A DNA stretch of 64,000 bases. Origin: Acidobacteriota bacterium (GTDB lineage: Bacteria; Acidobacteriota; Blastocatellia; Pyrinomonadales; Pyrinomonadaceae). The notes under the pieces are model-generated. The model was not told where the DNA came from, searched no databases, and saw only the letters and a program-made list of their open reading frames with translations. Both the position numbers and the translations under genes were made by a program. The stretch is from positions 1-64,000 of the forward strand of contig QHXN01000036.1 in assembly GCA_003222975.1 (NCBI GenBank). Direction: 5' to 3'. This document shows, one piece after another, positions 1 through 10,602 of this stretch; the stretch's first letter is position 1; every line of letters begins with the position of its first letter.

Positions 1-45
1 TCTTCGCAAGCAGGAACGCACCCGAAAAAGAAAAGGAATGAAATA

Positions 46-74
46 AGGCTCTTGAGCAAAAAGCCCAAGAGCCT
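46..74 (-). terminator. Hairpin downstream of nrdJ
   Basis: A 9-bp perfect inverted repeat (AGGCTCTTG / CAAGAGCCT) with an 11-nt loop lies about 80 nt past the nrdJ stop. Read on the minus strand it is followed by a T-rich tract (TTATTTCATTCC). It could be the nrdJ terminator. The T-run is interrupted, so it may also belong to whatever lies to the left of the window. Confidence 0.5.
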
Positions 75-152
75 GATGTATACCCTAACTTATGGTATCC
101 GTCTCCGCCTATTCTACTTAGACCATAGAGGGGATACACTTTTTAAAACCCG

Positions 153-2774
<2,622 letters not shown>

Positions 2775-2985
2775 CTCTTGTTTTGCCTTTCCCGCGCTCG
2801 TGGGGGGCGCGAGGCGACGTGAAAAAACTGTCCCAAAAAGAGTGCGGCGCTCAACGCGCGCCGTCTTGAATATATCTTCAGATACTGCGGCTGGCTGCCG
2901 GCTCTGGAGGGCGAGAAAATCCCTGGCCCGCGGCGGCTCCCGGCGTCGCCCGCCGCTCGTCTCGTTCCCTTCCCAAGCGGCGCGC

Positions 2986-3014
2986 AGTATACATTCTTGG
3001 TCGGGGGCTGTCAA
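2986..3014 (-). promoter_or_regulatory. Sigma70-type promoter of nrdJ
   Basis: On the minus strand, TTGACA (3014-3009), exactly 17 nt, then TATACT (2991-2986). This is close to the housekeeping consensus. Predicted transcription would start near 2979, about 205 nt before the chosen nrdJ ATG. It rules out the longer ORF-track start. Confidence 0.8.
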
Positions 3015-3022
3015 TAAGTATA

Positions 3023-3038
3023 ACACAATATATTGGGC
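3023..3038 (-). promoter_or_regulatory. NrdR box upstream of the nrdJ -35 element
   Basis: ACACAATATATTGGGC matches the palindromic NrdR operator consensus ACACWATATATWGTGT at all but two positions. NrdR is the ATP-cone/Zn-ribbon repressor of ribonucleotide reductase genes. The box ends 8 bp upstream of the -35 hexamer. A second box at the usual three-helical-turn spacing was not found. No nrdR gene is in the window. Confidence 0.75.
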
Positions 3039-3262
3039 ATGTCCTTTCGTTCGCTCCAATAGAGCGCACATGTTGAGGTTTTACCTGAAGAAAGCCACTT
3101 GCCGCTTTGTCGTCCAGAAGACGTGCGGATTACCGCGCCGGCGGGCCGCCTCTGGTTCGTGTTGCCCGACTCCTCAGAGGCGGTGTGAAGGCAGTAAGCG
3201 GCGGCGGTTTTTCATCTAAAGCCTCTGGTATCTTTGGCCGAAAATGGGAGAGGGGTGAGACG

Positions 3263-4198
3263 TTGAAGGAGACTAGAAACGGACACGGCGACACGCTGGT
3301 GTGCGCGACCGCAGCCGACGGTCGCATCCGCTGTATGGCGGCGGTGACGACCGACATAGTCGCGGAGGCGGCGCGGCGTCACCGGACTTCGCACACGGTC
3401 TCGGCGGCGCTGGGCCGGACGCTGACGGGCACGCTCCTGCTCGGCGCGGGGCAGAAGGAGTTCGACCGCCTGACCGTGCAGATCGAGTGCGACGGCCCCG
3501 TCGGCGGCATCACCGCCGAGACGAACGCGCGCGGGCAGGTGCGCGGCTACGTGCGCAACCCGGAGGCGGATGCGCCGCTCAATGCCGCGGGCAAGTTCGA
3601 CGTGGGCGCGGTCGTCGGGGGCGGGATGTTTTACGTGACCTACGAGTCGGGTTTCCGTATCGGACTCTACCGCGAGCCGTACCGCGGCGCGGTGCCGATT
3701 GCGTCGGGCGAGATCGGCGAGGACTTCGCCTACTATCTCGCGAAGTCGGAGCAGATTCCATCGGCGGTGGCGCTGGGCGTTCTGGTGCGCGCGCGCGAGT
3801 CGGGCGAGACGTTCGTCGAGGCCGCGGGCGGGTTGATGATCCAGGTGATGCCGGGCGCGGACTCCGCGACGGTCGCCGCCGTCGAGCGGGCGGTCAGCCA
3901 TAACCCGCACACGACGACGCTCATCCGCGAGGGCGCGCGGCCCGTTGACATGCTGCGCTCGGCGCTCGGCGACGTGCCATTCGAGGTGCTGGAAGAGCGC
4001 GAGGTCGGCTTCGCCTGCACGTGCTCTTACGAGCGCGCGGCGTCGCTCGTCTCCTCGATTGAGGCGGGCGAGTTGGAGGCGATGCTGCGCGAGGACAGGG
4101 GCGCGGCGCTCACGTGCCACTTCTGCAACGAGACCTACCGCATTGACGAGCCGTCGCTCGCCGGGATGGTCGAGAAGAGCAGGAACGGGCGCGCGTGA
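3263..4198 (+). CDS. hslO: Hsp33 redox-regulated chaperone
   Basis: Cytoplasmic holdase activated when oxidants displace zinc from its C-terminal cysteines. The product carries the family N-terminal block (DGRIRCMAAVTTDIV) and the C-terminal zinc switch, seen as FACTC (CxC) and CHFC (CxxC) about 50 residues later. The ORF track begins at 3107 and adds a basic, non-homologous leader. I prefer the TTG at 3263, which has AGGGG 7 nt upstream and gives 311 aa, close to the usual 290. The gene is divergent from nrdJ. No CIRCE element was found upstream. Confidence 0.92.
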   Translation: MKETRNGHGDTLVCATAADGRIRCMAAVTTDIVAEAARRHRTSHTVSAALGRTLTGTLLLGAGQKEFDRLTVQIECDGPVGGITAETNARGQVRGYVRNPEADAPLNAAGKFDVGAVVGGGMFYVTYESGFRIGLYREPYRGAVPIASGEIGEDFAYYLAKSEQIPSAVALGVLVRARESGETFVEAAGGLMIQVMPGADSATVAAVERAVSHNPHTTTLIREGARPVDMLRSALGDVPFEVLEEREVGFACTCSYERAASLVSSIEAGELEAMLREDRGAALTCHFCNETYRIDEPSLAGMVEKSRNGRA

Positions 4199-4269
4199 AT
4201 TAATCAACGTCCGTTTAGGGCGGGCTTGAGCAAGCCTCTAAAACGGCATCGGGTGGCGGGAGAAATGAG

Positions 4270-4296
4270 AGAGGCCGGACGCGACGCCCGGCCTCT
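4270..4296 (+). terminator. Intrinsic terminator after hslO
   Basis: A 9-bp stem, AGAGGCCGG / CCGGCCTCT, with a 9-nt loop is followed on the plus strand by TCTTCGTTT. It sits in the 123-bp convergent gap between hslO and the pspA operon. The minus-strand side lacks a T tract. Confidence 0.55.
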
Positions 4297-4321
4297 TCTT
4301 CGTTTGCAGCTTTTCTCCGAG

Positions 4322-5161
4322 CTACTTCGCCGAGGTCGTGCCCGAAGAGGGGAGCAGGTCGAGGTGGCCCAGCTCGCGGTTGTGGCTGTCGAGGACGCCC
4401 ATCACGTCCGAGGTCTCTTCGAGCATCTGCTTGGTCATCGCGATGGAGTCCGAAAGCTGCTCGAAGTCGAGCGAGGAGACGCGCTCCGGGGTAGGGAGCG
4501 TGACGACCTGGTCGTTGACGAGGCCGAAGAAGTTCTCGATGGATTGGAGCTGGCCCTCGACGAGCTTGACCGAGCGCTCAAGCTCGCTGAACTGCGCGAG
4601 GCGGCGCTTGAGGATTTCGGCGTTGGCCTGCTGGATGCGGCGCGAGCGGTCGTCGGGCGCGCTCTCGACGGCGCGCTCGGCCTGCGTCAGTTGGTTCTGC
4701 ACGGCCTGGCGGTTGATCGAGCGGATGTGGTGCTTGCGCCGGCGGTACACGTCCAAGAGGTCAACGAAGTCCTCCCAGCGCTGGTCGAGGCTCTTGATAT
4801 TCGTGGGCGGCTCCTTCGCGCCGGTGAACTTGACGTAGTTGTCGAAAATCTTGTTCTTGAGCCACTTCAGATAAAGCACGGCCTCGCGCTCGCGCGGGTC
4901 GAAGGCCTCGATCATGCGCTCGCGCTGCTTGGTGCGAAGCTCGGCCAAGCGCTTGCGGTTGCGACCGTCAACGAGGCGGCGGTAGAGCGTGCTCGCCGGG
5001 ACGGTGGCGAGGTACGCGCCCTCGGCGACGAGCGCGGCGGCGAGCGGGATGGGCGACCAGGTGTAGGCCGCGGCGACGGCGAAGCCCGCCATGCCCCAGA
5101 AGTTGACCGGCTCCATCACCGCTTCTTTCAGGTATTCGAGACTGATCTTTCTCTCCGCCAT
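4322..5161 (-). CDS. Membrane-associated coiled-coil protein, PspA operon partner
   Basis: I do not recognise a named family. The 279-aa product (starting MAERKISLEYL; eight extra codons are possible to 5185) has a short hydrophobic stretch near residues 20-50 (FWGMAGFAVAAAYTWSPIPLAAAL). The rest is long, charged and helix-rich, with probable coiled coil between about 170 and 260. It begins 38 bp downstream of pspA on the same strand, so the two are very probably co-transcribed. A role with PspA at the inner membrane is inference from that linkage only. Confidence 0.7.
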   Translation of the reverse strand: MAERKISLEYLKEAVMEPVNFWGMAGFAVAAAYTWSPIPLAAALVAEGAYLATVPASTLYRRLVDGRNRKRLAELRTKQRERMIEAFDPREREAVLYLKWLKNKIFDNYVKFTGAKEPPTNIKSLDQRWEDFVDLLDVYRRRKHHIRSINRQAVQNQLTQAERAVESAPDDRSRRIQQANAEILKRRLAQFSELERSVKLVEGQLQSIENFFGLVNDQVVTLPTPERVSSLDFEQLSDSIAMTKQMLEETSDVMGVLDSHNRELGHLDLLPSSGTTSAK

Positions 5162-5199
5162 AACGACCACTTCGGATGAAGACACTTGAACGTGAAGCT

Positions 5200-5931
5200 C
5201 TACGGGTTCTGTTCGCCCGACCCGGCGGCGGGCAGCGCAGGCGCTTCCTTCTCGCCGCCGCCGAGCAGGCCCATCCCGCGTTTGTATTCGAGCAGCTTGT
5301 CCTGCAACTGCATGTCCATCGCCTCGCGCTCGATCTCCTGCATCTGCGTGTCCACGCTCGTCGAGCCGAGTTGCAGCTTGGCCTCGGCGGTGGCGGCGCG
5401 GCGGTCTATCTTCTCGCGCATCTCCTCGAAGGTCGAGGCGTCGTCGCCGAGCTGGAACGAGGCCATCGTCTGCGCAATCTGCTCCTGCATCCGGGCCTGC
5501 TTCGACTGGCTGACGAGGCGCGTCGCTTCCGCCGCGCGCTGCTCCAACTGGAGCTTGTAGCTGTCGCGCAGCTTCAGAGCCTGCTGTGATGCGCGCGAGG
5601 CGTACTCAAGTTGCTGTGCGGTGTGCTGGAGGTCGCGCTGCGCCTGCTGGAGCTGCCCGATGTAGGCGGTGGCGATGTCGTCGCGGTTGGCCCGCACTGA
5701 AGCCTTGATCTTCGAGTCGAGGTCAACGACCTGCTGTTCGAGCCGCTCCTTGCTCTTGGCGAGCAGGCGCTCGTTCGCCATCACCTGCGCGACGTTGTTG
5801 TTCAGTTCCGGCATGCGGTCGCGCATGTCGCGGATGGTCTGCTGTAGGATCAGCTCGGGGTCTTCGGTCTTCTCGATGATGCCGCCGAACATCGCGCGCA
5901 AGCTTCGCTTGAACCTCGCCCAGACTCCCAT
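5200..5931 (-). CDS. pspA: PspA/IM30 (Vipp1) family membrane-stress protein
   Basis: ESCRT-III-like protein that coats and stabilises the inner membrane. The 243-aa product opens with the family helix (MGVWARFKRSLRAMFGGII), then EDPELILQQTIRDM, followed by the long heptad-rich coiled coil to about residue 200 and a Gly/Pro/Ala-rich tail. The ORF track starts 12 codons earlier. I chose the ATG at 5931 because it matches the family N terminus and has GGAGGG just upstream. It is first in a two-gene operon. No adjacent pspF or pspB/C gene is present. A TATACT -10-like hexamer with a weak -35 lies near 6101-6129. Confidence 0.92.
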   Translation of the reverse strand: MGVWARFKRSLRAMFGGIIEKTEDPELILQQTIRDMRDRMPELNNNVAQVMANERLLAKSKERLEQQVVDLDSKIKASVRANRDDIATAYIGQLQQAQRDLQHTAQQLEYASRASQQALKLRDSYKLQLEQRAAEATRLVSQSKQARMQEQIAQTMASFQLGDDASTFEEMREKIDRRAATAEAKLQLGSTSVDTQMQEIEREAMDMQLQDKLLEYKRGMGLLGGGEKEAPALPAAGSGEQNP

Positions 5932-6146
5932 CTTCTTCTCGCCCTCCGAACCCCGCGGGCCGTTCACGCGCCGCCCGGCGGGTGCTCACAATCTTTCTGC
6001 CCGAAAACTTTAGGCGTCCCCGTGGCCGCAACATTGTACGTCGGTTCGCGCCGCCGGGTTCACCCGCCCTCGAAAGTCCGAAAACCCTCTCTCGCCCGTG
6101 AGTATAACAAGGCTTCCGCGTCCTCGCCAGAGCTAAGAAGACAGGA

Positions 6147-6269
6147 GGCAGACGGCAGGAGCAGGAGGCAGGGGGCAATCGCAGCCGCAGTCGAAGCCGT
6201 TGCCGATTCGTGATTCAAGAACTAACGACTGAGAGTCGCTTTTACTGCCTCCTGCTCCTGCCGTCTGCC
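6147..6269. repeat. Long intergenic inverted repeat, GGCAGAC/GGCAGGA words
   Basis: Two perfect 25-nt arms (6147-6171 and 6245-6269) are separated by 73 nt. Within an arm the tetramer GCAG recurs at 7, 6 and 7 nt. The right arm ends 23 nt past the purD stop; the left arm lies well upstream of pspA. This is one of many such elements in the window, probably a transcript-end hairpin. Confidence 0.85.
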
Positions 6270-6292
6270 CCTGCCTCCTGCTCTCTGCCTTC

Positions 6293-7582
6293 TCAAAATC
6301 TTCCGATGTCGCGCCTGAAGTGCATGCCGTCCCAGTTGATGTGCGAGGCTGACTCGTAGCAGCGCGCGAGCGCCTGATCGAGCGTCGCGCCCGCGGCGGT
6401 GACGCCGAGGACACGACCGCCGGCGGTCAGGTACGAGCCGTCTTCGGCGCGGGCCGTTCCCGCGTGGAAAATCTGGACGGAGGGGACGCGCGACGCTTCT
6501 TCGAGGCCGCCGATGCGCGCGCCCGTCTCCGGCTTTTCCGGGTAGCCGCGCGCGGCGAGCACGACGCAGGCCGAGGCGTCCGTGCTCCACTCGACCTTCG
6601 TCTCGCCCAGACGCCCGCGCGCGACCGCGTCGAAAATCTCCGCGAGGTCGCCCTGCAAGCGCACGAGTATGGCCTGCGCTTCGGGGTCTCCGAAGCGGAC
6701 GTTGTATTCGAGCACGCGCAGGCCCTCGTCCGTGAGCATCAGGCCGACGAAGAGCACGCCTCGGAAGTCGAGGCCGTCGGCGCGCGCGCCCGCGAGCGTC
6801 GGCTCGACGATCTCGACGACCGCCCGCCGCAGAGTCTCTTCGTCGAGGACGCCGGGCGCGGTGATCGCGCCCATGCCGCCGGTGTTCGGCCCCGTGTCGC
6901 CCTCGCCCACGCGCTTGTGGTCGCGCGCGGTCGGCATCAGGCGGTAGTCGCGCCCGTCCGTCCACAGAAGCAGCGAAGCCTCGCGCCCCGCGAGCGCCTC
7001 TTCGAGAAGGACGCGGCGCGCGGCCTCGCCCCCGACGCGCCCGCCCTCCATCATCTCGACGACCGACGTTTCGGCCTCCGCCGCGTCGCGCGCCACGACG
7101 ACGCCCTTGCCCGCTGCGAGTCCTTCGGCCTTGACTACGACGGGCGAGCCGGCGTCTCCGAACTCGCCGCCGCGCAAGATATCTCGCGCCTCTTCGACTG
7201 AGGCGGCGACGCGGTAGCGCGCGGTCGGAACCTTGTGCCGGAGCATGAAGTCTTTGGCGAAGACCTTACTCGATTCGAGCCGCGCCGCCTCGCGCCTGGG
7301 GCCGGCGACCGGGAGGCCGCGGCGCGCGAACTCGTCGGCGAGTCCGGCGGCGAGCGGCGCTTCGCCGCCGACGATTGTCAGCCCGACCCGCTCGCGCTCC
7401 GCGAAGTCTGCGAGCGCCGCAACGTCCGTGGCGCTCAAGGGGACGCACTCGGCCTCCTCGCCGATGCCCGCGTTGCCGGGCGCGCAGAAGAGTCGCAGGT
7501 GCGTGCCCTTCTGCGCGCCCCGCCTCAGTGCCCGGCAGAGCGCGTGCTCGCGCCCGCCGGAGCCGATGACAAGCACCCTCAT
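6293..7582 (-). CDS. purD: Phosphoribosylamine-glycine ligase
   Basis: Joins glycine to phosphoribosylamine with ATP, the second step of de novo purine synthesis. The 429-aa product has the N-terminal MRVLVIGSGGREHALC, the ATP-grasp core with VVVKAEGLAAGKGVVVA, and GPNTGGMGA with the metal-binding EYNVRFGDPE. Length matches the family. The ATG at 7582 gives the canonical N terminus; the ORF-track extension of 26 codons is not conserved. Transcribed alone. The other purine gene here, purA, is 37 kb away. Confidence 0.97.
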   Translation of the reverse strand: MRVLVIGSGGREHALCRALRRGAQKGTHLRLFCAPGNAGIGEEAECVPLSATDVAALADFAERERVGLTIVGGEAPLAAGLADEFARRGLPVAGPRREAARLESSKVFAKDFMLRHKVPTARYRVAASVEEARDILRGGEFGDAGSPVVVKAEGLAAGKGVVVARDAAEAETSVVEMMEGGRVGGEAARRVLLEEALAGREASLLLWTDGRDYRLMPTARDHKRVGEGDTGPNTGGMGAITAPGVLDEETLRRAVVEIVEPTLAGARADGLDFRGVLFVGLMLTDEGLRVLEYNVRFGDPEAQAILVRLQGDLAEIFDAVARGRLGETKVEWSTDASACVVLAARGYPEKPETGARIGGLEEASRVPSVQIFHAGTARAEDGSYLTAGGRVLGVTAAGATLDQALARCYESASHINWDGMHFRRDIGRF

Positions 7583-7670
7583 GGCGTGAGAATTCTCCGG
7601 TTCGGCTTTCGACTCGGCATTCGAGAAAGATAAATTCGGCGCTCGACGATGACGGTTCAAGTGCGCGGCG

Positions 7671-7700
7671 ATGATGCCGACGCGTCGGCGGGACTGTCAA
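7671..7700 (-). promoter_or_regulatory. Probable purD promoter
   Basis: Minus-strand TTGACA (7700-7695) is followed after 18 nt by CATCAT (7676-7671), about 90 nt upstream of the purD ATG. The -35 is perfect and the -10 only moderate. Confidence 0.45.
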
Positions 7701-7750
7701 GCGGCTCGTCGTAACGTTGGGATTGACCTGCCGCCCGCATGAAGCATCCA

Positions 7751-7791
7751 ATGCTATCAGGGAAGACAACGACGAAAGGTATGCTATCAGG
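7751..7791. repeat. Paired 11-bp direct repeat ATGCTATCAGG
   Basis: ATGCTATCAGG occurs at 7751-7761 and again at 7781-7791, exactly 30 bp apart. The pair lies between the methyltransferase stop and the purD promoter region. Spacing near three helical turns would suit a DNA-binding protein. It could equally be a leftover of the insertion that brought in the methyltransferase gene. Confidence 0.5.
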
Positions 7792-7836
7792 CGGTCAGGT
7801 CGAATGACTCGTCGGTCGCTGGCCGTATATTCAAAG

Positions 7837-9480
7837 CTATTTTAGAATTGATGAGAACGCATCATTCAGCACCATTAACGCATCTACGTTCGGCTGTGAG
7901 CATAAAACAGATTCCCTGTAGCTTTCGTAAGCATCCCGAATCAGACGTTCAGTTTTTGAGTCAATGACCTCTAAGTCCACAACTTTGGCCTTATTCAAAT
8001 CGTTAGGCTCAAATTTGTTCAGCCCGCCGCCATACTCTCGCCGATTATCGTTTAAGATTTCCTTTGAAATATCAGAAAGAAAATAAGCCATTAATAGATC
8101 AACTTTTACCGCGGCAAACATATTCAGATAAATAGCATGAAAGCAGGTGAGGTTTCGCACGCCGGCTTCATTTCTGACGAAACGCAATCCGGTGCGGTTG
8201 AAAACCGTGACGAGGATGGGGGCGGGCGGGCGATTTTCAATCGCGTACCAAGGGGTTCTATGCTTCGTTAAATATCTTTCGTTGACCCCCGATCTTTCGC
8301 CAAGCTCGATGTACTGTTTGACGGCCTTGTCTGTTAAGTCCGAAGCATCGAAGAGAAAAACCCTGCTCCCTTTCGTGCGTAAACTATCGTACCCGATTTG
8401 AGTGAAGAAGTTGGTGCCAGCGTGTACGGCTTTCGTAAGACACGGAAGTAAATATTTGTCTTTAATCCTGTACTCTGCCTTCTTCTTTTCATCGAAGGTG
8501 AAATAGTCGTTATCACCTGTCGCAATGCCTCTCACAACTTTGCCGTAGGTTGAAAGCGTGACTAAATTTTTGAACTTTTCGCCGCCCTGTTTTTGGTAAT
8601 AGCCGCGCCATTTCACATCAGGGTTCAAGTCTGAACGGTGAACACTTTTTCCAACAGCCTTACTATTAGGGTAGGAGGCAATCTGCTCGAAAATGGCCGG
8701 CAAGTCTTCTGCCCGTTGAGCGTCGAGGAATGTTACGGCTTCCGACTTATCGTCATTGGCGAAAAGAAGAATACAGGATGTGGTCAGCGCGTTAGTAAAA
8801 ACATTTTCTTTCGAGTTAAAGAGAATTACATAACGTAGAGTTTCACTTTCGAGTAAGTGCTTCTTGATAACTGTTCCGTAATCGGCATTCAAGAACTCGA
8901 AAGGCACAAGGTAAGCCGCCCGCCCCTGCGCGGTCAGTTGTTTGACCGACTTTAATATGAACATCGTATAGATGTTGGTGAACCCGCTTAAATTCATATT
9001 CAAGCGGGATTGAAATTCTTCGAGGCTGGCCGCGCGATTTTTATAATCCTGAAACTTGAAATAGGGTGGGTTACAGATGATCCCGTCATACCTCCTAAGC
9101 CAATCGTTGAACAGATAATCCTTGATCTTCAATTCAGTATTGGTGTGACTAAAATTAGTGAATAAAGATTTAGCTTCAACCAAAACTTTTGGGTCAATGT
9201 CATAACCTGTAAATTTATAACCGTTCTGCGGTTTGATTTGGCTGATGACACGAAAGAAAATTCCTAAGCCGACTGCCGGGTCAAGGATAGTTTGACAAGC
9301 CGGATTGCCCGTAATCCATTTCGCCATGAATTCGGCTACCGGAAGGGGGGTGAAAAATTGGCCGAACTTTTTCCGGTGGCTTGCGGAAACCGACGCGGTA
9401 TAAGCCGATTCGGGGGCGTTCGTTAATAACGCTTCAGATGTGGCGGTGGGCTTCAAAATCATTGCTTTACTCAAGCTCAT
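7837..9480 (-). CDS. N-6 adenine-type DNA methyltransferase (TaqI-like family)
   Basis: Transfers a methyl group from S-adenosylmethionine to an exocyclic amino group in DNA. The 547-aa product shows the region KFGQFFTPLPVAEFM, SAM-binding motif I (DPAVGLGIFF), and the catalytic NPPY followed by F. The C-terminal half resembles a target-recognition domain of the Eco57I/TaqI type. It may be a Type IIG-like fusion or a solitary methylase. No separate endonuclease gene adjoins it and I see no clear PD-ExK motif. The ORF track opens at a TTG (9513); the ATG at 9480 or at 9462 is more likely. Codon use is markedly AT-richer than all neighbours, indicating horizontal transfer. Target sequence unknown. 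Confidence 0.88.
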   Translation of the reverse strand: MSLSKAMILKPTATSEALLTNAPESAYTASVSASHRKKFGQFFTPLPVAEFMAKWITGNPACQTILDPAVGLGIFFRVISQIKPQNGYKFTGYDIDPKVLVEAKSLFTNFSHTNTELKIKDYLFNDWLRRYDGIICNPPYFKFQDYKNRAASLEEFQSRLNMNLSGFTNIYTMFILKSVKQLTAQGRAAYLVPFEFLNADYGTVIKKHLLESETLRYVILFNSKENVFTNALTTSCILLFANDDKSEAVTFLDAQRAEDLPAIFEQIASYPNSKAVGKSVHRSDLNPDVKWRGYYQKQGGEKFKNLVTLSTYGKVVRGIATGDNDYFTFDEKKKAEYRIKDKYLLPCLTKAVHAGTNFFTQIGYDSLRTKGSRVFLFDASDLTDKAVKQYIELGERSGVNERYLTKHRTPWYAIENRPPAPILVTVFNRTGLRFVRNEAGVRNLTCFHAIYLNMFAAVKVDLLMAYFLSDISKEILNDNRREYGGGLNKFEPNDLNKAKVVDLEVIDSKTERLIRDAYESYRESVLCSQPNVDALMVLNDAFSSILK

Positions 9481-9764
9481 AAGGCATTTGGAGAAGACTA
9501 TAGAGAGTGCCAAGATTCAGATAGGCTTCCCCGCCCTCGAACGTTACATGAAGCGGACTCTGGGTGCGTTAAAATTGACGATACTTGTAGGTACTTGTTG
9601 TGTTAACCGATCTATCGTGTCCTTATTAAGTCACAAATGATTATTGCCTTCCTAAGTTTCCATACGGCGAATGTAGAAACGCATTATTAAAAATCGTTCG
9701 TGATTTAAGCAAGCTGTGTTCACCCCTTCAGAATAGGCGAAGCGTCCAACCTTCATCTTCGCCC

Positions 9765-9791
9765 TTGACACATTTTTGTGATATGTATACC
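9765..9791 (+). promoter_or_regulatory. Possible promoter of the Zn-ribbon gene
   Basis: TTGACA (9765-9770), 15 nt, TATACC (9786-9791). The spacing is short but both hexamers are good. It would give a leader of about 205 nt before the Zn-ribbon gene. The rest of the 9481-10005 gap shows no gene; its left part shares the low GC of the methyltransferase. Confidence 0.5.
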
Positions 9792-9946
9792 GTGCTGAGT
9801 CACAGGAGGGGCGGGGAGCACCGGGACGGTGTAGCCGGGTCGTGCTTCTCGTCCGAAGTTTTACCCTCGCTGAATTTTCCGTCGCACCCGTCGCGGGCCT
9901 CCGAGGCTCGACCACAGTTCCCTCGTAGCAGCCATAAAGGACTCGA

Positions 9947-9983
9947 CTCCCGGCGGCGGTCTCACCCACACTGAGGCCGGGAG
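9947..9983 (+). promoter_or_regulatory. Leader hairpin just upstream of the Zn-ribbon gene
   Basis: CTCCCGGC (9947-9954) pairs with GCCGGGAG (9976-9983), followed by CTTTTC and then the ribosome-binding region. A stem with a short U tract 20 nt before a start codon could be an attenuator or a translation-blocking structure. It does not match a riboswitch class I know. Confidence 0.45.
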
Positions 9984-10005
9984 CTTTTCACAAGGGATGG
10001 GCAAC

Positions 10006-10389
10006 ATGTCACAGGTTCAGACAGCGGAGATTTCCCCGGCGCAGACCAACGCGGAGTGGGAGCAGGCCGAGATGGAGTTCCAGGATCGCGCGATCATGTG
10101 CGTGGACTGCGGCCAGGAATTCGTCTGGACGGCGGGCGAGCAGCTCTTCTTCCACGACAAGGGTCTGAAGAACGAGCCGAAGCGCTGCAAGCCCTGCAAG
10201 CAGGCGAAGAACGAGCGGCTCGCGGCCATCGCCAACGCGCAGGCGTCGGGCGTGCGCCAGCGCATCGAAGTCTCCGTCCAGTGCGCGCAGTGCGGCCAGA
10301 CGACGACCGTCCCGTTCTACCCTTCGCAGGGACGGCCCGTCTATTGCCGCTCGTGCTTCATCGCCAGCCGCGACGCGGACGACTACTAA
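10006..10389 (+). CDS. Double zinc-ribbon protein
   Basis: Small cytoplasmic protein of 127 aa with two zinc-binding modules. The first is CVDCGQEFVWTAGEQLFF ending in CKPC, which matches the probable zinc-ribbon domain found in many uncharacterised bacterial proteins. The second is CAQCG...CRSC near the C terminus, with VPFYPSQGRPVYC between. The ATG at 10006 (MSQVQ) has AAGGGATGG at proper distance; the ATG at 9997 would overlap that site. Function unknown; nucleic-acid or protein binding is plausible. It stands alone, convergent with the permease gene. Confidence 0.85.
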   Translation: MSQVQTAEISPAQTNAEWEQAEMEFQDRAIMCVDCGQEFVWTAGEQLFFHDKGLKNEPKRCKPCKQAKNERLAAIANAQASGVRQRIEVSVQCAQCGQTTTVPFYPSQGRPVYCRSCFIASRDADDY

Positions 10390-10485
10390 GCCGCGGGCAA
10401 ACAACAAACCCGACCCCGCCGCACTTCACGCCGCGCGCCCTCCCCCGGTGCACGTCGCCACACAGGGATTACTCCGCTCAGAAGA

Positions 10486-10591
10486 CGTAAACCGTGAACC
10501 GTAAACCGTGACAAGTGGTTTCCGCCTTAGCACGGTTCACGGGTTCTGTCTCGCAGTTTTTCTTGTCACGGTTTACGGTTCACGGTTTACG
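10486..10591. repeat. Inverted repeat, CCGTAAA/CCGTGAA heptad words
   Basis: Perfect 30-nt arms (10486-10515 and 10562-10591). Each arm reads as CGTAAA-CCGTGAA-CCGTAAA-CCGTGAC, a 7-nt tandem word array ending in AAG. It lies in the convergent gap between the Zn-ribbon and permease genes. The same word family recurs at 41487-41566 and 55183-55291. Probable two-way transcript terminator. Confidence 0.9.
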
Positions 10592-10602
10592 ACTTTTAAT
10601 TC

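Noticed and set aside
2775-3071. 99-codon N-terminal extension of NrdJ
   Set aside because: It would begin upstream of and read through a strong minus-strand promoter, and it is not family-like.
3072-3262. CIRCE/HrcA operator before hslO
   Set aside because: No TTAGCACTC-N9-GAGTGCTAA or close variant was found.
7837-9480. Complete restriction-modification system
   Set aside because: No endonuclease or specificity gene adjoins the methylase; purD and a non-coding gap flank it.
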